From: a virus
Virus record (IMG/VR): IMGVR_UViG_3300049893_001145
Coordinates: 1-45,681 of that record
DNA length: 45,681 bases
Direction: 5' to 3' (one strand)
Positions within the stretch are counted from its first letter, which is position 1, and each line of letters starts with the position of its first letter. Made by a program: the position numbers and the translations under genes. Shown piece after piece: positions 32,855 to 40,352 of this stretch. Under the pieces are notes generated by a model. It did no database searches, was not told the DNA's origin, and saw only the letters and a list, made by a program, of their open reading frames with translations.

Positions 32855-34090
32855 TTACCTCCCTGTACTGTATTTGTCAAACGCAGTCTTTTGAACTGGT
32901 TCTTCTTGTCCGCTTTTCCAAGCTTTGACCATGACTTTGTAATCGTGTAAGCACGTATTGATTAAGGAACATATCTCAAAAAACTCCATTTCGTTCTCAC
33001 TATAAGCATCAATGGCATCTATGACTCCTTGTAAATTAGCCAAATGTCTTCCCGATAAATGTTTAATAATGGTTCTATTATACCCGTGCATCTCTTGATC
33101 TAAATGTTTCGTGAAATAAGTGTAATTCTTAGCAATACTGGCCATCTTAGCGAAGTTCTTTTCCATTATCTTCTTAGCTTCACTATCGCTTAAATTAGCC
33201 ATTTTACTAGTGACCACGCCCTTGAATAGCATCTGGGGGTATCTGCTTCTAATTGCCCCAGGATTGTTCCAGGCTTCGTCGAAGAACTTCTCTCCGTTCT
33301 TCATGTCCTCTGGCCTATTGTAACCGAATGGAATGGATAAGTTTCCAGCATCCATTTTCTCCATTAATTTGTTCTGACTCTTAGAGTGTTTATTGTATTC
33401 GACTGAGCCGTCAGCAATAGCAATCATCAGGGATTCCAAGTCACGTATAGTCTTAGTTTCCCAGTTAGGTACTTCGTCAGGTAATACTACTCTGTTGAAG
33501 AACATCATAGATTCAAACTTAGCTATGGTCGGGTTAGTTATACGGCCAACATCACCACTAATGAATCCCATGATTGAATAGTTACTAGTTTTACCACCTT
33601 CCGGCTCACTGCATAAACCACACTTGACTCCTTTCCATTTGCAAGCAATAGCTATTAGTTTAAGCAATCGCCAGTATTCAGGATTGCTGTGATCAACTGG
33701 GTTCCAGTTGTCAATGAACTCTTTGAATGACTGTGTCTTTAATGGTGATATGGACATATCTTCAAACTTAACTATTAACTTCCAGATACGCTTATCAGAC
33801 TTCTTTAATTGGTATGGAGCTGTCGCCGTCACTTTAATAGGAAGTCTGTCTGCAAATTCAGCAGGGAGTATGTACTTATCTTGACCTTTGGATAACTTAA
33901 CGATGTTTCTGTAAGATACTGGCATAAGGGATTGTTCAATGGATTTACCATCTTTAACGTAAAAGACTGATTCATAGAATTCAACTATGCCGTCATTGTC
34001 TAAGTTTTCTGATGTAATACAATCTTCGTATAGTTTACGTGAAAACGCTTGCCATACTTTGAAATTCCAAAACATATTTTCTTCTAACAT
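32855..34090 (-). CDS. AAA-like ATPase / probable replicative helicase, 411 aa
   Basis: Walker A CSEPEGGKTSN (about 160-170) and Walker B RVVLPDEV (about 200-207) are clear. After that comes a helical C-terminal half without a recognisable extra domain. The N-terminal ~115 residues are beta-rich and could be an origin- or primase-binding domain. Gene order with primase and HNH points to a helicase loader or helicase of the viral replisome. The exact family is uncertain. Confidence 0.7.
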   Translation of the reverse strand: MLEENMFWNFKVWQAFSRKLYEDCITSENLDNDGIVEFYESVFYVKDGKSIEQSLMPVSYRNIVKLSKGQDKYILPAEFADRLPIKVTATAPYQLKKSDKRIWKLIVKFEDMSISPLKTQSFKEFIDNWNPVDHSNPEYWRLLKLIAIACKWKGVKCGLCSEPEGGKTSNYSIMGFISGDVGRITNPTIAKFESMMFFNRVVLPDEVPNWETKTIRDLESLMIAIADGSVEYNKHSKSQNKLMEKMDAGNLSIPFGYNRPEDMKNGEKFFDEAWNNPGAIRSRYPQMLFKGVVTSKMANLSDSEAKKIMEKNFAKMASIAKNYTYFTKHLDQEMHGYNRTIIKHLSGRHLANLQGVIDAIDAYSENEMEFFEICSLINTCLHDYKVMVKAWKSGQEEPVQKTAFDKYSTGR

Positions 34091-34110
34091 AAATCACCTC
34101 TGATTTATTT

Positions 34111-34275
34111 TTATTCTTCTGTTAACACCCACTTTAATATCATAATCATGTCGTTACAATGAGCTATTCTTTTGCACAAATATTCGTCAGGATGTTCTCT
34201 TAACTGCTCTAAATATCTTTCTTTAGCCAGAATATATGTTTCCAATCCTTCTTTTATTTCAGGTTCAGGTCTCAT
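34111..34275 (-). CDS. Hypothetical helical protein, 54 aa
   Basis: Frame from ATG 34275 to TAA 34111. Two helices with many Glu, Arg and Leu (EGLETYILAKERYLEQLREH) and a short hydrophobic end. Overlaps the next gene's end by ATGA. Not recognised; coupled with the ATPase, it may be a partner. Confidence 0.6.
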   Translation of the reverse strand: MRPEPEIKEGLETYILAKERYLEQLREHPDEYLCKRIAHCNDMIMILKWVLTEE

Positions 34276-34592
34276 ATTAAACTCCTTTGTGCTACGTCTA
34301 TTTTGACTTCCACTTCCTCTGGTGCTTCTGGCTCTGGTGCTTTCTCAATGATGACTTTGGATTTAGTCCATCCTTGTGTCTCAACCCTTGCATCAATACC
34401 ATACTTGAATAATTGTAATTTAACGAATGGGGAACCGTCACGGACAAATTGAAGGCCGTAACCGTTACCTAAATCAATCTCCCCTCCACCGTTACTGATG
34501 TGACCAAACATGGCTCCTTGGTGCATGGCTTTCTTTGCTATGAGTATCTTGTTCTTGAATACTTCTGGTGGTTTTGGTGCAGGAAATTTCAT
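34272..34592 (-). CDS. Hypothetical protein, 106 aa
   Basis: Pro-rich N-terminus, a mixed middle part (GGGEIDLGNGYGLQFVRDGS) and an acidic Pro/Glu tail (KAPEPEAPEEVEVKID). The tail resembles the C-terminal acidic tips of single-strand binding proteins, but the core is not recognised. AGAGGTAG ribosome site. Confidence 0.55.
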   Translation of the reverse strand: MKFPAPKPPEVFKNKILIAKKAMHQGAMFGHISNGGGEIDLGNGYGLQFVRDGSPFVKLQLFKYGIDARVETQGWTKSKVIIEKAPEPEAPEEVEVKIDVAQRSLI

Positions 34593-34873
34593 TAAACTAC
34601 CTCTAAGACTATTTGTATCCTTTTACCGAGCAATTCGTAAGGAACTGCACATTGAATTGAACCTACATTGATGTAAGCTCTGTCGTATTTTCTTCCACCT
34701 AAGACGTTCTGTTTATACTTCACTAATTGCACTGTTCTATCGTGTGAGTTATCAGCGCGCCTACTTCCATCATAAACATATCTTCCGTTTCCTGCATATT
34801 TGAACATATCGTCTCTCCATAAAAAGTGACTGCTTAACGTACAGTCGTGAGTTAGGACGTAATTGGTAAACAT
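34592..34873 (-). CDS. Hypothetical protein, 93 aa
   Basis: Tyr-, Arg- and Asp-rich soluble protein (MFKYAGNGRYVYDGSRRADN). ATG 34873 is preferred over a GTG two codons earlier. It is separated from the next gene upstream by ~60 bases holding a GAAAG/CTTTC-type inverted repeat. Not recognised. Confidence 0.55.
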   Translation of the reverse strand: MFTNYVLTHDCTLSSHFLWRDDMFKYAGNGRYVYDGSRRADNSHDRTVQLVKYKQNVLGGRKYDRAYINVGSIQCAVPYELLGKRIQIVLEVV

Positions 34874-34932
34874 TCCCACAACGCTCTTTCATCGATTGGA
34901 GAAAGAGGTGACTCAAACCTTTCTCTTGAGTT

Positions 34933-35625
34933 TTACTTAATCATCTCCACTATTTCCCAGTAGAGTGTTATTAATTGTCCGTCATCTAATTTACTAGTGA
35001 CTTCCTCGTTGCTTTTCATCCAGTCAATAAACGCTTGTGGTTTAACTTTTTGGTTATCCACATAAAAGCTTTCTTTAAATGATTCTTTATCGCTCAAACA
35101 AAACTTAATTACATTCTTAACGTCGTCCGCCCACTCGTTTGGACTAGCCGTCGAAACAATAGGTTTTGCTTGTACTGGAAATTTACTACCCCCTGCCCTT
35201 GAATTTAGATCAAGCTGTTGGTTTACTGAGCCAACCCAAACCATACGTTTAACTGGTTTATTCGTATCCTTGTCTACTGCTTCAAATGTCTTCAACGCCA
35301 TAAAGACGGTATCTCCTTTTCTCGCTGTTGCAAACGTTGTTTCTAACTTTTCCGGCAGTACAAATGTTGCACTACCATACTCGTTGTAAGTAACGTTCTC
35401 TATATCACAATTCGCTTTACCTGTTGCAATAACGTTAATGATTGTCTTTTGTACGCCGGTCTTTTTATCAGTATAAGGCGTTCGTTGTACTCTAACATCA
35501 AAAGCCAACACAACACTAAATACTGTATTTGCAATTAATCCGTTACCTTCTGCATCTAACTTCTTTACTAAATAATTAGTATATTTCTTTCCTTTGCTTT
35601 CAAATTCTCTTACTTGTAATCTCAT
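34933..35625 (-). CDS. Possible single-stranded DNA-binding protein, 230 aa
   Basis: The first ~140 residues are beta-rich with alternating hydrophobic and basic residues (LIANTVFSVVLAFDVRVQR; AKGDTVFMAL-like strand RKGDTVFMALKTFEAVD), as in OB folds. The C-terminal ~70 residues are helical (EWADDVKNVIKFCLSDKESF). Size, position upstream of the helicase and composition suit a viral SSB, but no family motif confirms it. Confidence 0.5.
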   Translation of the reverse strand: MRLQVREFESKGKKYTNYLVKKLDAEGNGLIANTVFSVVLAFDVRVQRTPYTDKKTGVQKTIINVIATGKANCDIENVTYNEYGSATFVLPEKLETTFATARKGDTVFMALKTFEAVDKDTNKPVKRMVWVGSVNQQLDLNSRAGGSKFPVQAKPIVSTASPNEWADDVKNVIKFCLSDKESFKESFYVDNQKVKPQAFIDWMKSNEEVTSKLDDGQLITLYWEIVEMIK

Positions 35626-35628
35626 GTT

Positions 35629-35856
35629 TTATACCTTCTTTGGAAACACCATTGGTTTCTTTTCATTTTTCTTTGTCACTATTTCCCCTTCAATTTCAGT
35701 CAATATTTTGTATAAATTTAAGACTTCTTTCTTGAATGGGTCTAAATATAAGTCATCACTAAAGTCGCATTTAGGGTCGTTAGCGTACGCTTGACCAACT
35801 ATATTCATAGCTTGACCTAGACGTATTGATTCCTTTGTTGTTAGTTCTTCAGTCAT
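35629..35856 (-). CDS. Hypothetical protein, 75 aa
   Basis: Helical protein starting MTEELTTKESIRLGQAMNIV with a Lys-rich end (VTKKNEKKPMVFPKKV). ATG 35856 overlaps the previous zinc-ribbon stop; the longer GTG start is rejected. Directly adjacent to the SSB-like gene, so perhaps a replication accessory. Confidence 0.55.
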   Translation of the reverse strand: MTEELTTKESIRLGQAMNIVGQAYANDPKCDFSDDLYLDPFKKEVLNLYKILTEIEGEIVTKKNEKKPMVFPKKV

Positions 35857-36079
35857 ACGCCCCACCCGTTCTGTTTATTCGTATTTCTCCGCTATGACAT
35901 TTAGGACAAGTAATGTGGTTCGCTAATTGTCTTCGTTGTACTGTACCAAATACCCAGTTGCAAATTCTACATCTAAACTCGCAATTAGTTTGGCAATTAT
36001 TACATATTGCTTGGTCTCCTATTTTCTTATTTATCTTTTTGTCACACATCGTGCATTCATATTTGTCTTCTTCACTCAT
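35849..36079 (-). CDS. Multi-zinc-ribbon protein, 76 aa
   Basis: Four cysteine pairs, YECTMCDK, AICNNCQT, FRCRICNW and ITCPKCHS, form two zinc ribbons. GGAG eight bases before ATG 36079 favours that start over GTG 36091. Likely a nucleic-acid binder, possibly a transcription factor of the early genes. Confidence 0.7.
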   Translation of the reverse strand: MSEEDKYECTMCDKKINKKIGDQAICNNCQTNCEFRCRICNWVFGTVQRRQLANHITCPKCHSGEIRINRTGGAYD

Positions 36080-36091
36080 ATTGTTCTCCAC

Positions 36092-36364
36092 CTACGGTTG
36101 ATAATACGATTTATATTCATCTTCCTTTGGCTTTCTTTTTGTTCTTATTTTATCTTGTTCACTTTCAAATTTCTCTTTAGTTATAACTTTACACTCACCG
36201 TCAATATTAATACGAGGAATGATTATTTTATCTCCAACGGCATCAATTATTGAAATGTGTGTATCATCTAAACCAACAACTTGACAAGTGTATATTTTGC
36301 CATAATTAGCATTCTTTAATCTACAATTAATTATGTAGTATTCATTGATTTCAAATGTTTCCAT
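36092..36364 (-). CDS. Hypothetical small beta-barrel-like protein, 90 aa
   Basis: Strands YYIINCRLKNANYGKIYTCQ, VGLDDTHISIIDAVGDKIII and a charged tail are arranged like SH3- or Sm-like barrels. It overlaps the upstream gene by 14 bases. No family recognised. Confidence 0.55.
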   Translation of the reverse strand: METFEINEYYIINCRLKNANYGKIYTCQVVGLDDTHISIIDAVGDKIIIPRINIDGECKVITKEKFESEQDKIRTKRKPKEDEYKSYYQP

Positions 36365-36866
36365 CTTTCTGTCTCACCCCTGAGTCTTTTACTTCTTGAG
36401 GGTAATCCTCGTATTTTACTAATTTTAATTCTTTAATTGTCCAAAACGTACTCGCAACATTTTTATTTTTCTTTGAACTTTTACGTCTCATAGTAACTTG
36501 TATACCGTCACGTTCTCCAGCTAAATGTAGTTCTTTTTGAATACATGATTCTACTTGTTGATAAAAACCGTATCCGCTAAAACTAACAGTTACTAATTGG
36601 TTCTTTCTCACCCAATACTCCATCTTAAATTCCATTTTCTTGAATGAAGTATCTTCGTGGAAATAACTGTAAAAATTTATGTACCAATTAAGTCTGGCAC
36701 GTCCAGTTAATTGTCTTTTCCCTTCATCGTACGTTTTATCTATCTGTTTCCAAATGAATGGAATTACAAATACATAATCGATGTCGGGCATGAATTCTTT
36801 GAATTCAACGAGTACACGATTAGTAATTAATGTTTGATATTTTTGTTTCGTTTCGTCGAGATTCAT
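36351..36866 (-). CDS. Hypothetical protein, 171 aa
   Basis: First gene after the promoter-like box at 36891-36908. AGGAG lies ten bases before ATG 36866. The protein is mixed alpha/beta and basic (TGRARLNWYINFYSYFHED; GIQVTMRRKSSKKNKN). Not recognised. Being first in the replication cluster makes it a candidate regulator or replication protein. Confidence 0.6.
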   Translation of the reverse strand: MNLDETKQKYQTLITNRVLVEFKEFMPDIDYVFVIPFIWKQIDKTYDEGKRQLTGRARLNWYINFYSYFHEDTSFKKMEFKMEYWVRKNQLVTVSFSGYGFYQQVESCIQKELHLAGERDGIQVTMRRKSSKKNKNVASTFWTIKELKLVKYEDYPQEVKDSGVRQKDGNI

Positions 36867-36890
36867 ATTTTCAACACTCCTACTGCGAAC

Positions 36891-36908
36891 ACTTATTTAT
36901 ATATCTAT
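36891..36908 (-). promoter_or_regulatory. Second promoter-type motif (ATAGATATATAAATAAGT)
   Basis: On the - strand these 18 bases are identical to 43033-43050 on the + strand, the only two copies seen. The core ATATATAAATA is TATA-like. Here the core is ~32 bases from ATG 36866, with an AGGAG between them. It probably starts the replication operon. It differs from the late 14-base box, so it may define a separate early or middle class. Confidence 0.6.
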
Positions 36909-37075
36909 TGATTTAGTAAATGTTGCACACTTGCTTGAGCCGACTCGACGACATTTTTTACGTGGTCAAAATCTTTATCCCCTGTATACTTGTGCATAGT
37001 TTCGGCAATAATTACTATTTCACCCAACTTACTGAACAAGTATAATAGGTCTTTTTGTTTAGTTGTTTTGTCCAA
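36905..37075 (-). CDS. Hypothetical protein, 56 aa (TTG start)
   Basis: Helical protein (KQKDLLYLFSKLGEIVIIAE) in a frame starting with TTG 37075 inside the end of the upstream gene, with no clear ATG before residue 27. The frame ends at TAG 36905, overlapping the promoter motif. The start is uncertain, but codon pattern and coupling suggest a real gene. Confidence 0.5.
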   Translation of the reverse strand: MDKTTKQKDLLYLFSKLGEIVIIAETMHKYTGDKDFDHVKNVVESAQASVQHLLNQ

Positions 37076-37313
37076 TGTCAATAGCCCCCACTACACAAGT
37101 TTCTTCGAATAATTCTGTCAGTAAGTCGTGCAATTCAGCGTGATTTTCACGAGTAATGTTCAACGCCGACACGCTACCACTTTTGATTGCTAAATAGAAA
37201 CCAATAGCTTCTATTATCGGCATACTCCTGTTGCTGTTGAGTAGTTCTTGTCCTCGTTCTACTCCTTTGTCAAATTGTACCATGATTGCTCTGTATTTTT
37301 CTTCTCTATTCAT
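37059..37313 (-). CDS. Hypothetical helical protein, 84 aa
   Basis: ATG 37313 overlaps the zinc-ribbon stop by ATGA. Helical, acidic (KYRAIMVQFDKGVERGQELL; NHAELHDLLTELFEETC). Not recognised. Confidence 0.6.
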   Translation of the reverse strand: MNREEKYRAIMVQFDKGVERGQELLNSNRSMPIIEAIGFYLAIKSGSVSALNITRENHAELHDLLTELFEETCVVGAIDIGQNN

Positions 37314-37414
37314 TTTCTCATCTCTCCCATTTTCCAGTCTAAACATTCAAGACATTCTCCAGTGTTCTCTCCTACTCGTCCTGCCTTATTACATTCTTTA
37401 CATCTTGCTACCAT
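37310..37414 (-). CDS. Zinc-ribbon peptide, 34 aa
   Basis: MVARCKECNKAGRVG and GECLECLDWK give two CxxC pairs, the minimal four-cysteine zinc knuckle. Coupled by ATGA to the next gene. One of two tiny ribbons side by side. Confidence 0.55.
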   Translation of the reverse strand: MVARCKECNKAGRVGENTGECLECLDWKMGEMRK

Positions 37415-37419
37415 TTTAT

Positions 37420-37509
37420 TCACCTTTTCACATTCTCACAACAATAATAACAAAGTCCTTCTAAATCTTCCTCTCCGAAATGAGTTCCACACTCTACACA
37501 TTTATTCAT
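37420..37509 (-). CDS. Zinc-ribbon peptide, 29 aa
   Basis: MNKCVECGTHFGEED and GLCYYCCENVKR give two Cys pairs in only 29 residues. ATGA overlap with the upstream gene. AAGGTGAATA after it supplies the next ribosome site. Very small, so some doubt remains. Confidence 0.5.
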   Translation of the reverse strand: MNKCVECGTHFGEEDLEGLCYYCCENVKR

Positions 37510-37667
37510 TTTTCCTTCACCATTTGTTCGCCTACACTTTCTATAAAATCATCTTTTCCGTGACAAGAGATATAACACTCAAGTCCTTCTTCGCCATCAA
37601 TATCATTCAAAGCATCAATTATTTTAGCGTGTGCTTTGCCTTTACATTTAACATATACGTATGCCAT
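37506..37667 (-). CDS. Hypothetical protein, 53 aa
   Basis: ATG 37667 chosen; the longer frame from 37724 overlaps the upstream gene. Beta-alpha-beta-like pattern (AYVYVKCKGKAHAKIIDALN then GLECYISCHGKDD) with two Cys in each half. Not recognised. Confidence 0.55.
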   Translation of the reverse strand: MAYVYVKCKGKAHAKIIDALNDIDGEEGLECYISCHGKDDFIESVGEQMVKEK

Positions 37668-37672
37668 TTTAT

Positions 37673-37870
37673 TCACCAGTATTTTATTGCGTAATGCAAT
37701 ACAACTATGCTTAACATTGTCCAAAATATTAACTTAGCCCATGCCGTCAAAAGTAAGGTTATTGCAACACTTCTTACTAAATACCCCTTGCTTTCTGGCG
37801 GTGAGTATTCTAGTTTAGTTGTGCCACCACCTTTGTATTTATTCATTATTTCTTCTGGTGATTTACTCAT
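37673..37870 (-). CDS. Small membrane protein, 65 aa
   Basis: Polar Lys/Pro-rich N-terminus (SPEEIMNKYKGGGTTKLEYS), then one long or two short hydrophobic segments (SVAITLLLTAWAKLIFW; MLSIVVLHYAI). Coupled by ATGA to the upstream gene. Function unknown; early membrane proteins may act in superinfection exclusion or takeover. Confidence 0.6.
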   Translation of the reverse strand: MSKSPEEIMNKYKGGGTTKLEYSPPESKGYLVRSVAITLLLTAWAKLIFWTMLSIVVLHYAIKYW

Positions 37871-38049
37871 ATTTCAGTCTCCAACCAACCAATAAAGGTC
37901 TTAAATTCAATGTCATCTTCACTTGGTGCCTCGGCAATACAATTTAGTAAATAGATTGCGTAATTCGTTGAGGCTGTTGCTAAATTAATAGTCTTAAATT
38001 TAGTCGGGTTAAGTGAAACCAATTTCTTAACTTTTATTTGTTTATTCAT
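37867..38049 (-). CDS. Hypothetical protein, 60 aa
   Basis: Basic start (MNKQIKVKKLVSL) and an acidic end (EDDIEFKTFIGWLETEI). ATGA overlap on both sides. Not recognised. Confidence 0.55.
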   Translation of the reverse strand: MNKQIKVKKLVSLNPTKFKTINLATASTNYAIYLLNCIAEAPSEDDIEFKTFIGWLETEI

Positions 38050-38192
38050 TTTATCTTCTCTCCGCGCATTTGATTGTTAATTACATCTAAATTATTTAAT
38101 ACTTCAAACACGTATAAGTCTTCATCTCTTGCAATTTTAACTATAATGTTGTAAAGTATTTTTAGTTTTTTATCGTAATCTTTAGTCTTCAT
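38046..38192 (-). CDS. Hypothetical helical protein, 48 aa
   Basis: MKTKDYDKKLKILYNIIVKI forms a basic helix, and EDLYVFEVLNNLDVINNQM a second one. ATGA overlap on both sides. Not recognised. Confidence 0.55.
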   Translation of the reverse strand: MKTKDYDKKLKILYNIIVKIARDEDLYVFEVLNNLDVINNQMRGEKIK

Positions 38193-38479
38193 TTGTTCAC
38201 GCTCTGTTCGTATAAATAATCTTCATCAACTTCAAAACTTTGTTCGTACATCGATTCCACGAAGTCATCTGGCACGTGCTTTAATTTAACGTGGCTTTCA
38301 ATCCAATCTATTACTGCATCAATGTCGTCAGCATATACGCCGTCTTGACTACAATTACTGACTGCATACTCCCAACACTTTTCTGATTCGTGCCATGCCG
38401 ATAAAATCTTATCTTCGTTTGCATCAATCCACGTCCAGTATTTTGCTCGTGAGTCTTCCTCGTCGTGTGGTTCTTGCAT
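38189..38479 (-). CDS. Acidic antirestriction-like protein, 96 aa
   Basis: Strongly acidic, with 'DSRAKYWTWIDANEDKI' and 'VIDWIESHVKLKHVPDDFVE' and a WES-x-x-K centre. The acidic, helical pattern recalls ArdA-like DNA mimics and small antirestriction proteins, though the usual YLDLP-type motif is missing. Alternatively an unrelated acidic early protein. ATG 38479 follows the upstream stop by five bases. Confidence 0.45.
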   Translation of the reverse strand: MQEPHDEEDSRAKYWTWIDANEDKILSAWHESEKCWEYAVSNCSQDGVYADDIDAVIDWIESHVKLKHVPDDFVESMYEQSFEVDEDYLYEQSVNK

Positions 38480-38483
38480 ATTC

Positions 38484-38678
38484 TCAACTCCATTTCTGTT
38501 TCTTACTTGTAAATAATTTTTGAAATATTTTGTATTTCTTCTCGCCGTCAGAACGTCGAAATAAATCATAATGATATTTACTTATTTCTGTTGTTTTCCA
38601 TTCTCCATTAATGTAGTCCATACGATAACCTTTGTTACCTTTATCGTCGAAACATTCCGATACAGTTATCTCGCTCAT
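38484..38678 (-). CDS. Hypothetical protein, 64 aa
   Basis: Begins TVSECFDDKGNKGYRMDYIN and ends in a Lys-rich helix (KKYKIFQKLFTSKKQKWS). Basic. Overlaps the upstream gene by ATGA. Not recognised. Confidence 0.55.
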   Translation of the reverse strand: MSEITVSECFDDKGNKGYRMDYINGEWKTTEISKYHYDLFRRSDGEKKYKIFQKLFTSKKQKWS

Positions 38679-38935
38679 AAGTTCCTCGTTTGGTCTGGGT
38701 CTTGCTCTAAATAATACAAATTTAACTCGATACCGCTACCTTTGAATTCCTCGAAATCTTTAGATATTACGTCTAAGTCGGCGTATGAATAACTACAATG
38801 GTGACAAGAACATTCAATCCAAGTTGTTTCATCACAATCTATTTGGAACTTCTCTCCAAACTTAACTTTGAATTCATCCCACTTTTTCTTTTTGCCTTCA
38901 TTCTGAAATGCTATTATTTTTATTTCCGTTCCCAT
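38675..38935 (-). CDS. Hypothetical protein, 86 aa
   Basis: Soluble, with a Cys/His cluster in the middle (WIECSCHHCSYSY) that could bind zinc, though spacing is unusual. GCAGGTGAATTAA gives a good ribosome site. Not recognised. Confidence 0.6.
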   Translation of the reverse strand: MGTEIKIIAFQNEGKKKKWDEFKVKFGEKFQIDCDETTWIECSCHHCSYSYADLDVISKDFEEFKGSGIELNLYYLEQDPDQTRNL

Positions 38936-38936
38936 T

Positions 38937-39218
38937 TTAATTCACCTGCGCGATTAGTGTTTGCAAATTAATTGCAGACGCTAAAGCCTTTAATCTCACT
39001 TTGTCTGTACTCAAATCTAAATCAGTCCAACCAATAGCACTATTTGTTTCCAAATTACTTTCAACGTAATCGCATAATGCGTCACTTTCGTCGGTATTTT
39101 CGTCACCCATTTCTTTAAATGCGTGTTCGTGCAATTCGTGTGCTGTGATTAAAACTGCTTGTAACTCGCCACTATCTAAAAGTAAAACTATGTGGTCTTT
39201 GTATTTTTTCGTTTTCAT
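38937..39218 (-). CDS. Hypothetical acidic protein, 93 aa
   Basis: Acidic protein (AVLITAHELHEHAFKEMGDE; TDESDALCDYVESN) with an alpha/beta pattern and an HELHEHAF segment that looks like HExxH, but no second metal site is visible, so I do not call it a protease. Not recognised. Confidence 0.55.
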   Translation of the reverse strand: MKTKKYKDHIVLLLDSGELQAVLITAHELHEHAFKEMGDENTDESDALCDYVESNLETNSAIGWTDLDLSTDKVRLKALASAINLQTLIAQVN

Positions 39219-39270
39219 GTTTTCGTTTTCTCCACTCGTCTTTCCGAGCCGTCAATTAATAGGATTTTAA

Positions 39271-39290
39271 GGTATCAAAATAAAGATACC
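39271..39290 (-). terminator. Hairpin GGTATC/GATACC after the coiled-coil gene
   Basis: Six-base stem with an eight-base AT-only loop, three bases after the stop of the gene at 39293, followed on the - strand by TTAAAATCC. It may slow or end transcription or mark RNA processing; the U-run is weak, so a full terminator is doubtful. Confidence 0.4.
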
Positions 39291-39292
39291 CC

Positions 39293-39508
39293 TTACTCAT
39301 AATCATAATTCACGTTTGTTGTATCTGTTTGTAGTTGTGATTGATTAACGTATTTAACTAATTCTTTAACTACTTCAACTTGTTCTTTGTGCTTTCTTTC
39401 TATTTCCAACAGTTGTTTTTTCATGGCTTTTATCTCGCCAAGTGCCTCGGAAATTCGTCGGTACTGCTGAATTTCATCAGTTTCGTTTTTTTCTTTTTTG
39501 TTTTTCAT
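39293..39508 (-). CDS. Coiled-coil protein, 71 aa
   Basis: Lys/Glu-rich throughout, with heptads from about residue 12 to 55 (ISEALGEIKAMKKQLLEIERK). AAAAGGTGACT is the ribosome site. Not recognised. Confidence 0.6.
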   Translation of the reverse strand: MKNKKEKNETDEIQQYRRISEALGEIKAMKKQLLEIERKHKEQVEVVKELVKYVNQSQLQTDTTNVNYDYE

Positions 39509-39520
39509 TTAGTCACCTTT

Positions 39521-39628
39521 TCAAATAATTAAATCGTAATATTCGCCGTTTACAATTACGCAAACATTAAAACCTTTTTTATGGGCATCTATTATCTGAT
39601 TTAAATTAATATTTTGTTGTTGTTGCAT
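39521..39628 (-). CDS. Hypothetical peptide, 35 aa
   Basis: Frame from ATG 39628 to TGA 39521 after AAGGTGGAAC. Gln/Asn-rich start, then NQIIDAHKKGFNVCVIVNGEYYDLI, a strand-like end similar in style to its neighbour at 39800. Small, so moderate confidence. Confidence 0.5.
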   Translation of the reverse strand: MQQQQNINLNQIIDAHKKGFNVCVIVNGEYYDLII

Positions 39629-39637
39629 TGTTCCACC

Positions 39638-39790
39638 TTAAACAAAATAGTAACCATAAACGCTTAATTTTGCGTGTGGCAATAAGCACATCTCAGGCTT
39701 AAAATAAAAGCTGTGTACAGCGTAGCCTAAAGCAAACGCAATTAAAATTAATAATGCTATTTTTATAAAAAGTTTTGTTGTTGTTTTCAT
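39638..39790 (-). CDS. Small membrane or secreted protein, 50 aa
   Basis: Basic start MKTTTKLFIK, hydrophobic helix (ALLILIAFALGYAV) and polar C-terminal half with a single Cys. This resembles a signal anchor. AAGGTGAAAAC precedes ATG 39790. It may act at the cell envelope. Confidence 0.55.
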   Translation of the reverse strand: MKTTTKLFIKIALLILIAFALGYAVHSFYFKPEMCLLPHAKLSVYGYYFV

Positions 39791-39799
39791 GTTTTCACC

Positions 39800-39916
39800 T
39801 TATAAAATATATTCAAAATCACTAAAAGAGGGGTTAAAATGTTTAGCCTCCTCAAGTGAATTAAAGTTTAATTCGTAGCTTATGCCGTTTTTGTCCTTTG
39901 CTTTAATTCGTGCCAT
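39800..39916 (-). CDS. Hypothetical peptide, 38 aa
   Basis: MARIKAKDKNGISYELNFNS then SLEEAKHFNPSFSD: a beta hairpin with a short helix, as in many tiny phage early proteins. The preceding AAAAAGGGG gives a weak ribosome site. Not recognised. Confidence 0.5.
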   Translation of the reverse strand: MARIKAKDKNGISYELNFNSLEEAKHFNPSFSDFEYIL

Positions 39917-39927
39917 ATTTCCCCTTT

Positions 39928-40260
39928 TTAGTTTTCTAGTGTATAAAGTGCGACATCAGTCTTAAACCAATTATCGCCATAAGCTTTTATTAATGATGGG
40001 CAGGTTTTAACGTCATGCGGTATTTTATCTAAATAGTTTATTTTATTGCATTTATTTTTAAAAACTACTAGATTATGAAAGATAAAATGTTTATCTGTTT
40101 CTTGAATTTGGTTTAATACGTCAATTAAATTTAAGTTGTTACTTTTGGCGATATTTTCGGCGAATTGCTTTTTTATAGTTTCGTCGCTGTTATAAATAAA
40201 TAGTTCTTGTTTTATCTTTTTAGCATTACCAAAAAGACTTAATAGTTTATTTTTATTCAT
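39928..40260 (-). CDS. Hypothetical protein, 110 aa
   Basis: Lys/Asn-rich protein (LFGNAKKIKQELFIYNSDE; HNLVVFKNKCNKINYLDKI), mixed alpha/beta. It lies after a 92-base hairpin-rich gap, so it may head its own sub-operon. Not recognised. Confidence 0.6.
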   Translation of the reverse strand: MNKNKLLSLFGNAKKIKQELFIYNSDETIKKQFAENIAKSNNLNLIDVLNQIQETDKHFIFHNLVVFKNKCNKINYLDKIPHDVKTCPSLIKAYGDNWFKTDVALYTLEN

Positions 40261-40289
40261 GTTGTCATTTGCTCCTATTCTGTATTTAC

Positions 40290-40350
40290 ACGGGCTTATA
40301 ACCGTTTAACATTCGTTAAGCTACATTAAGAGAGGGGAAATATTCCCCTT
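40290..40350. other. Cluster of three hairpins between early genes
   Basis: Going along the + strand: ACGG/CCGT around an eight-base loop, TTAAC/GTTAA around ATTC, and AGGGGAA/TTCCCCT around ATA (40333-40349). They lie within the 92 bases between the genes ending at 40353 and starting at 40260. Could be a terminator plus leader structure, or an operator. Confidence 0.45.
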
Positions 40351-40352
40351 AA

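Noticed and set aside
38937-39218. HELHEHAF as a zinc protease motif
   Set aside because: The protein is 93 residues, acidic, and has no third metal ligand or surrounding metalloprotease features.
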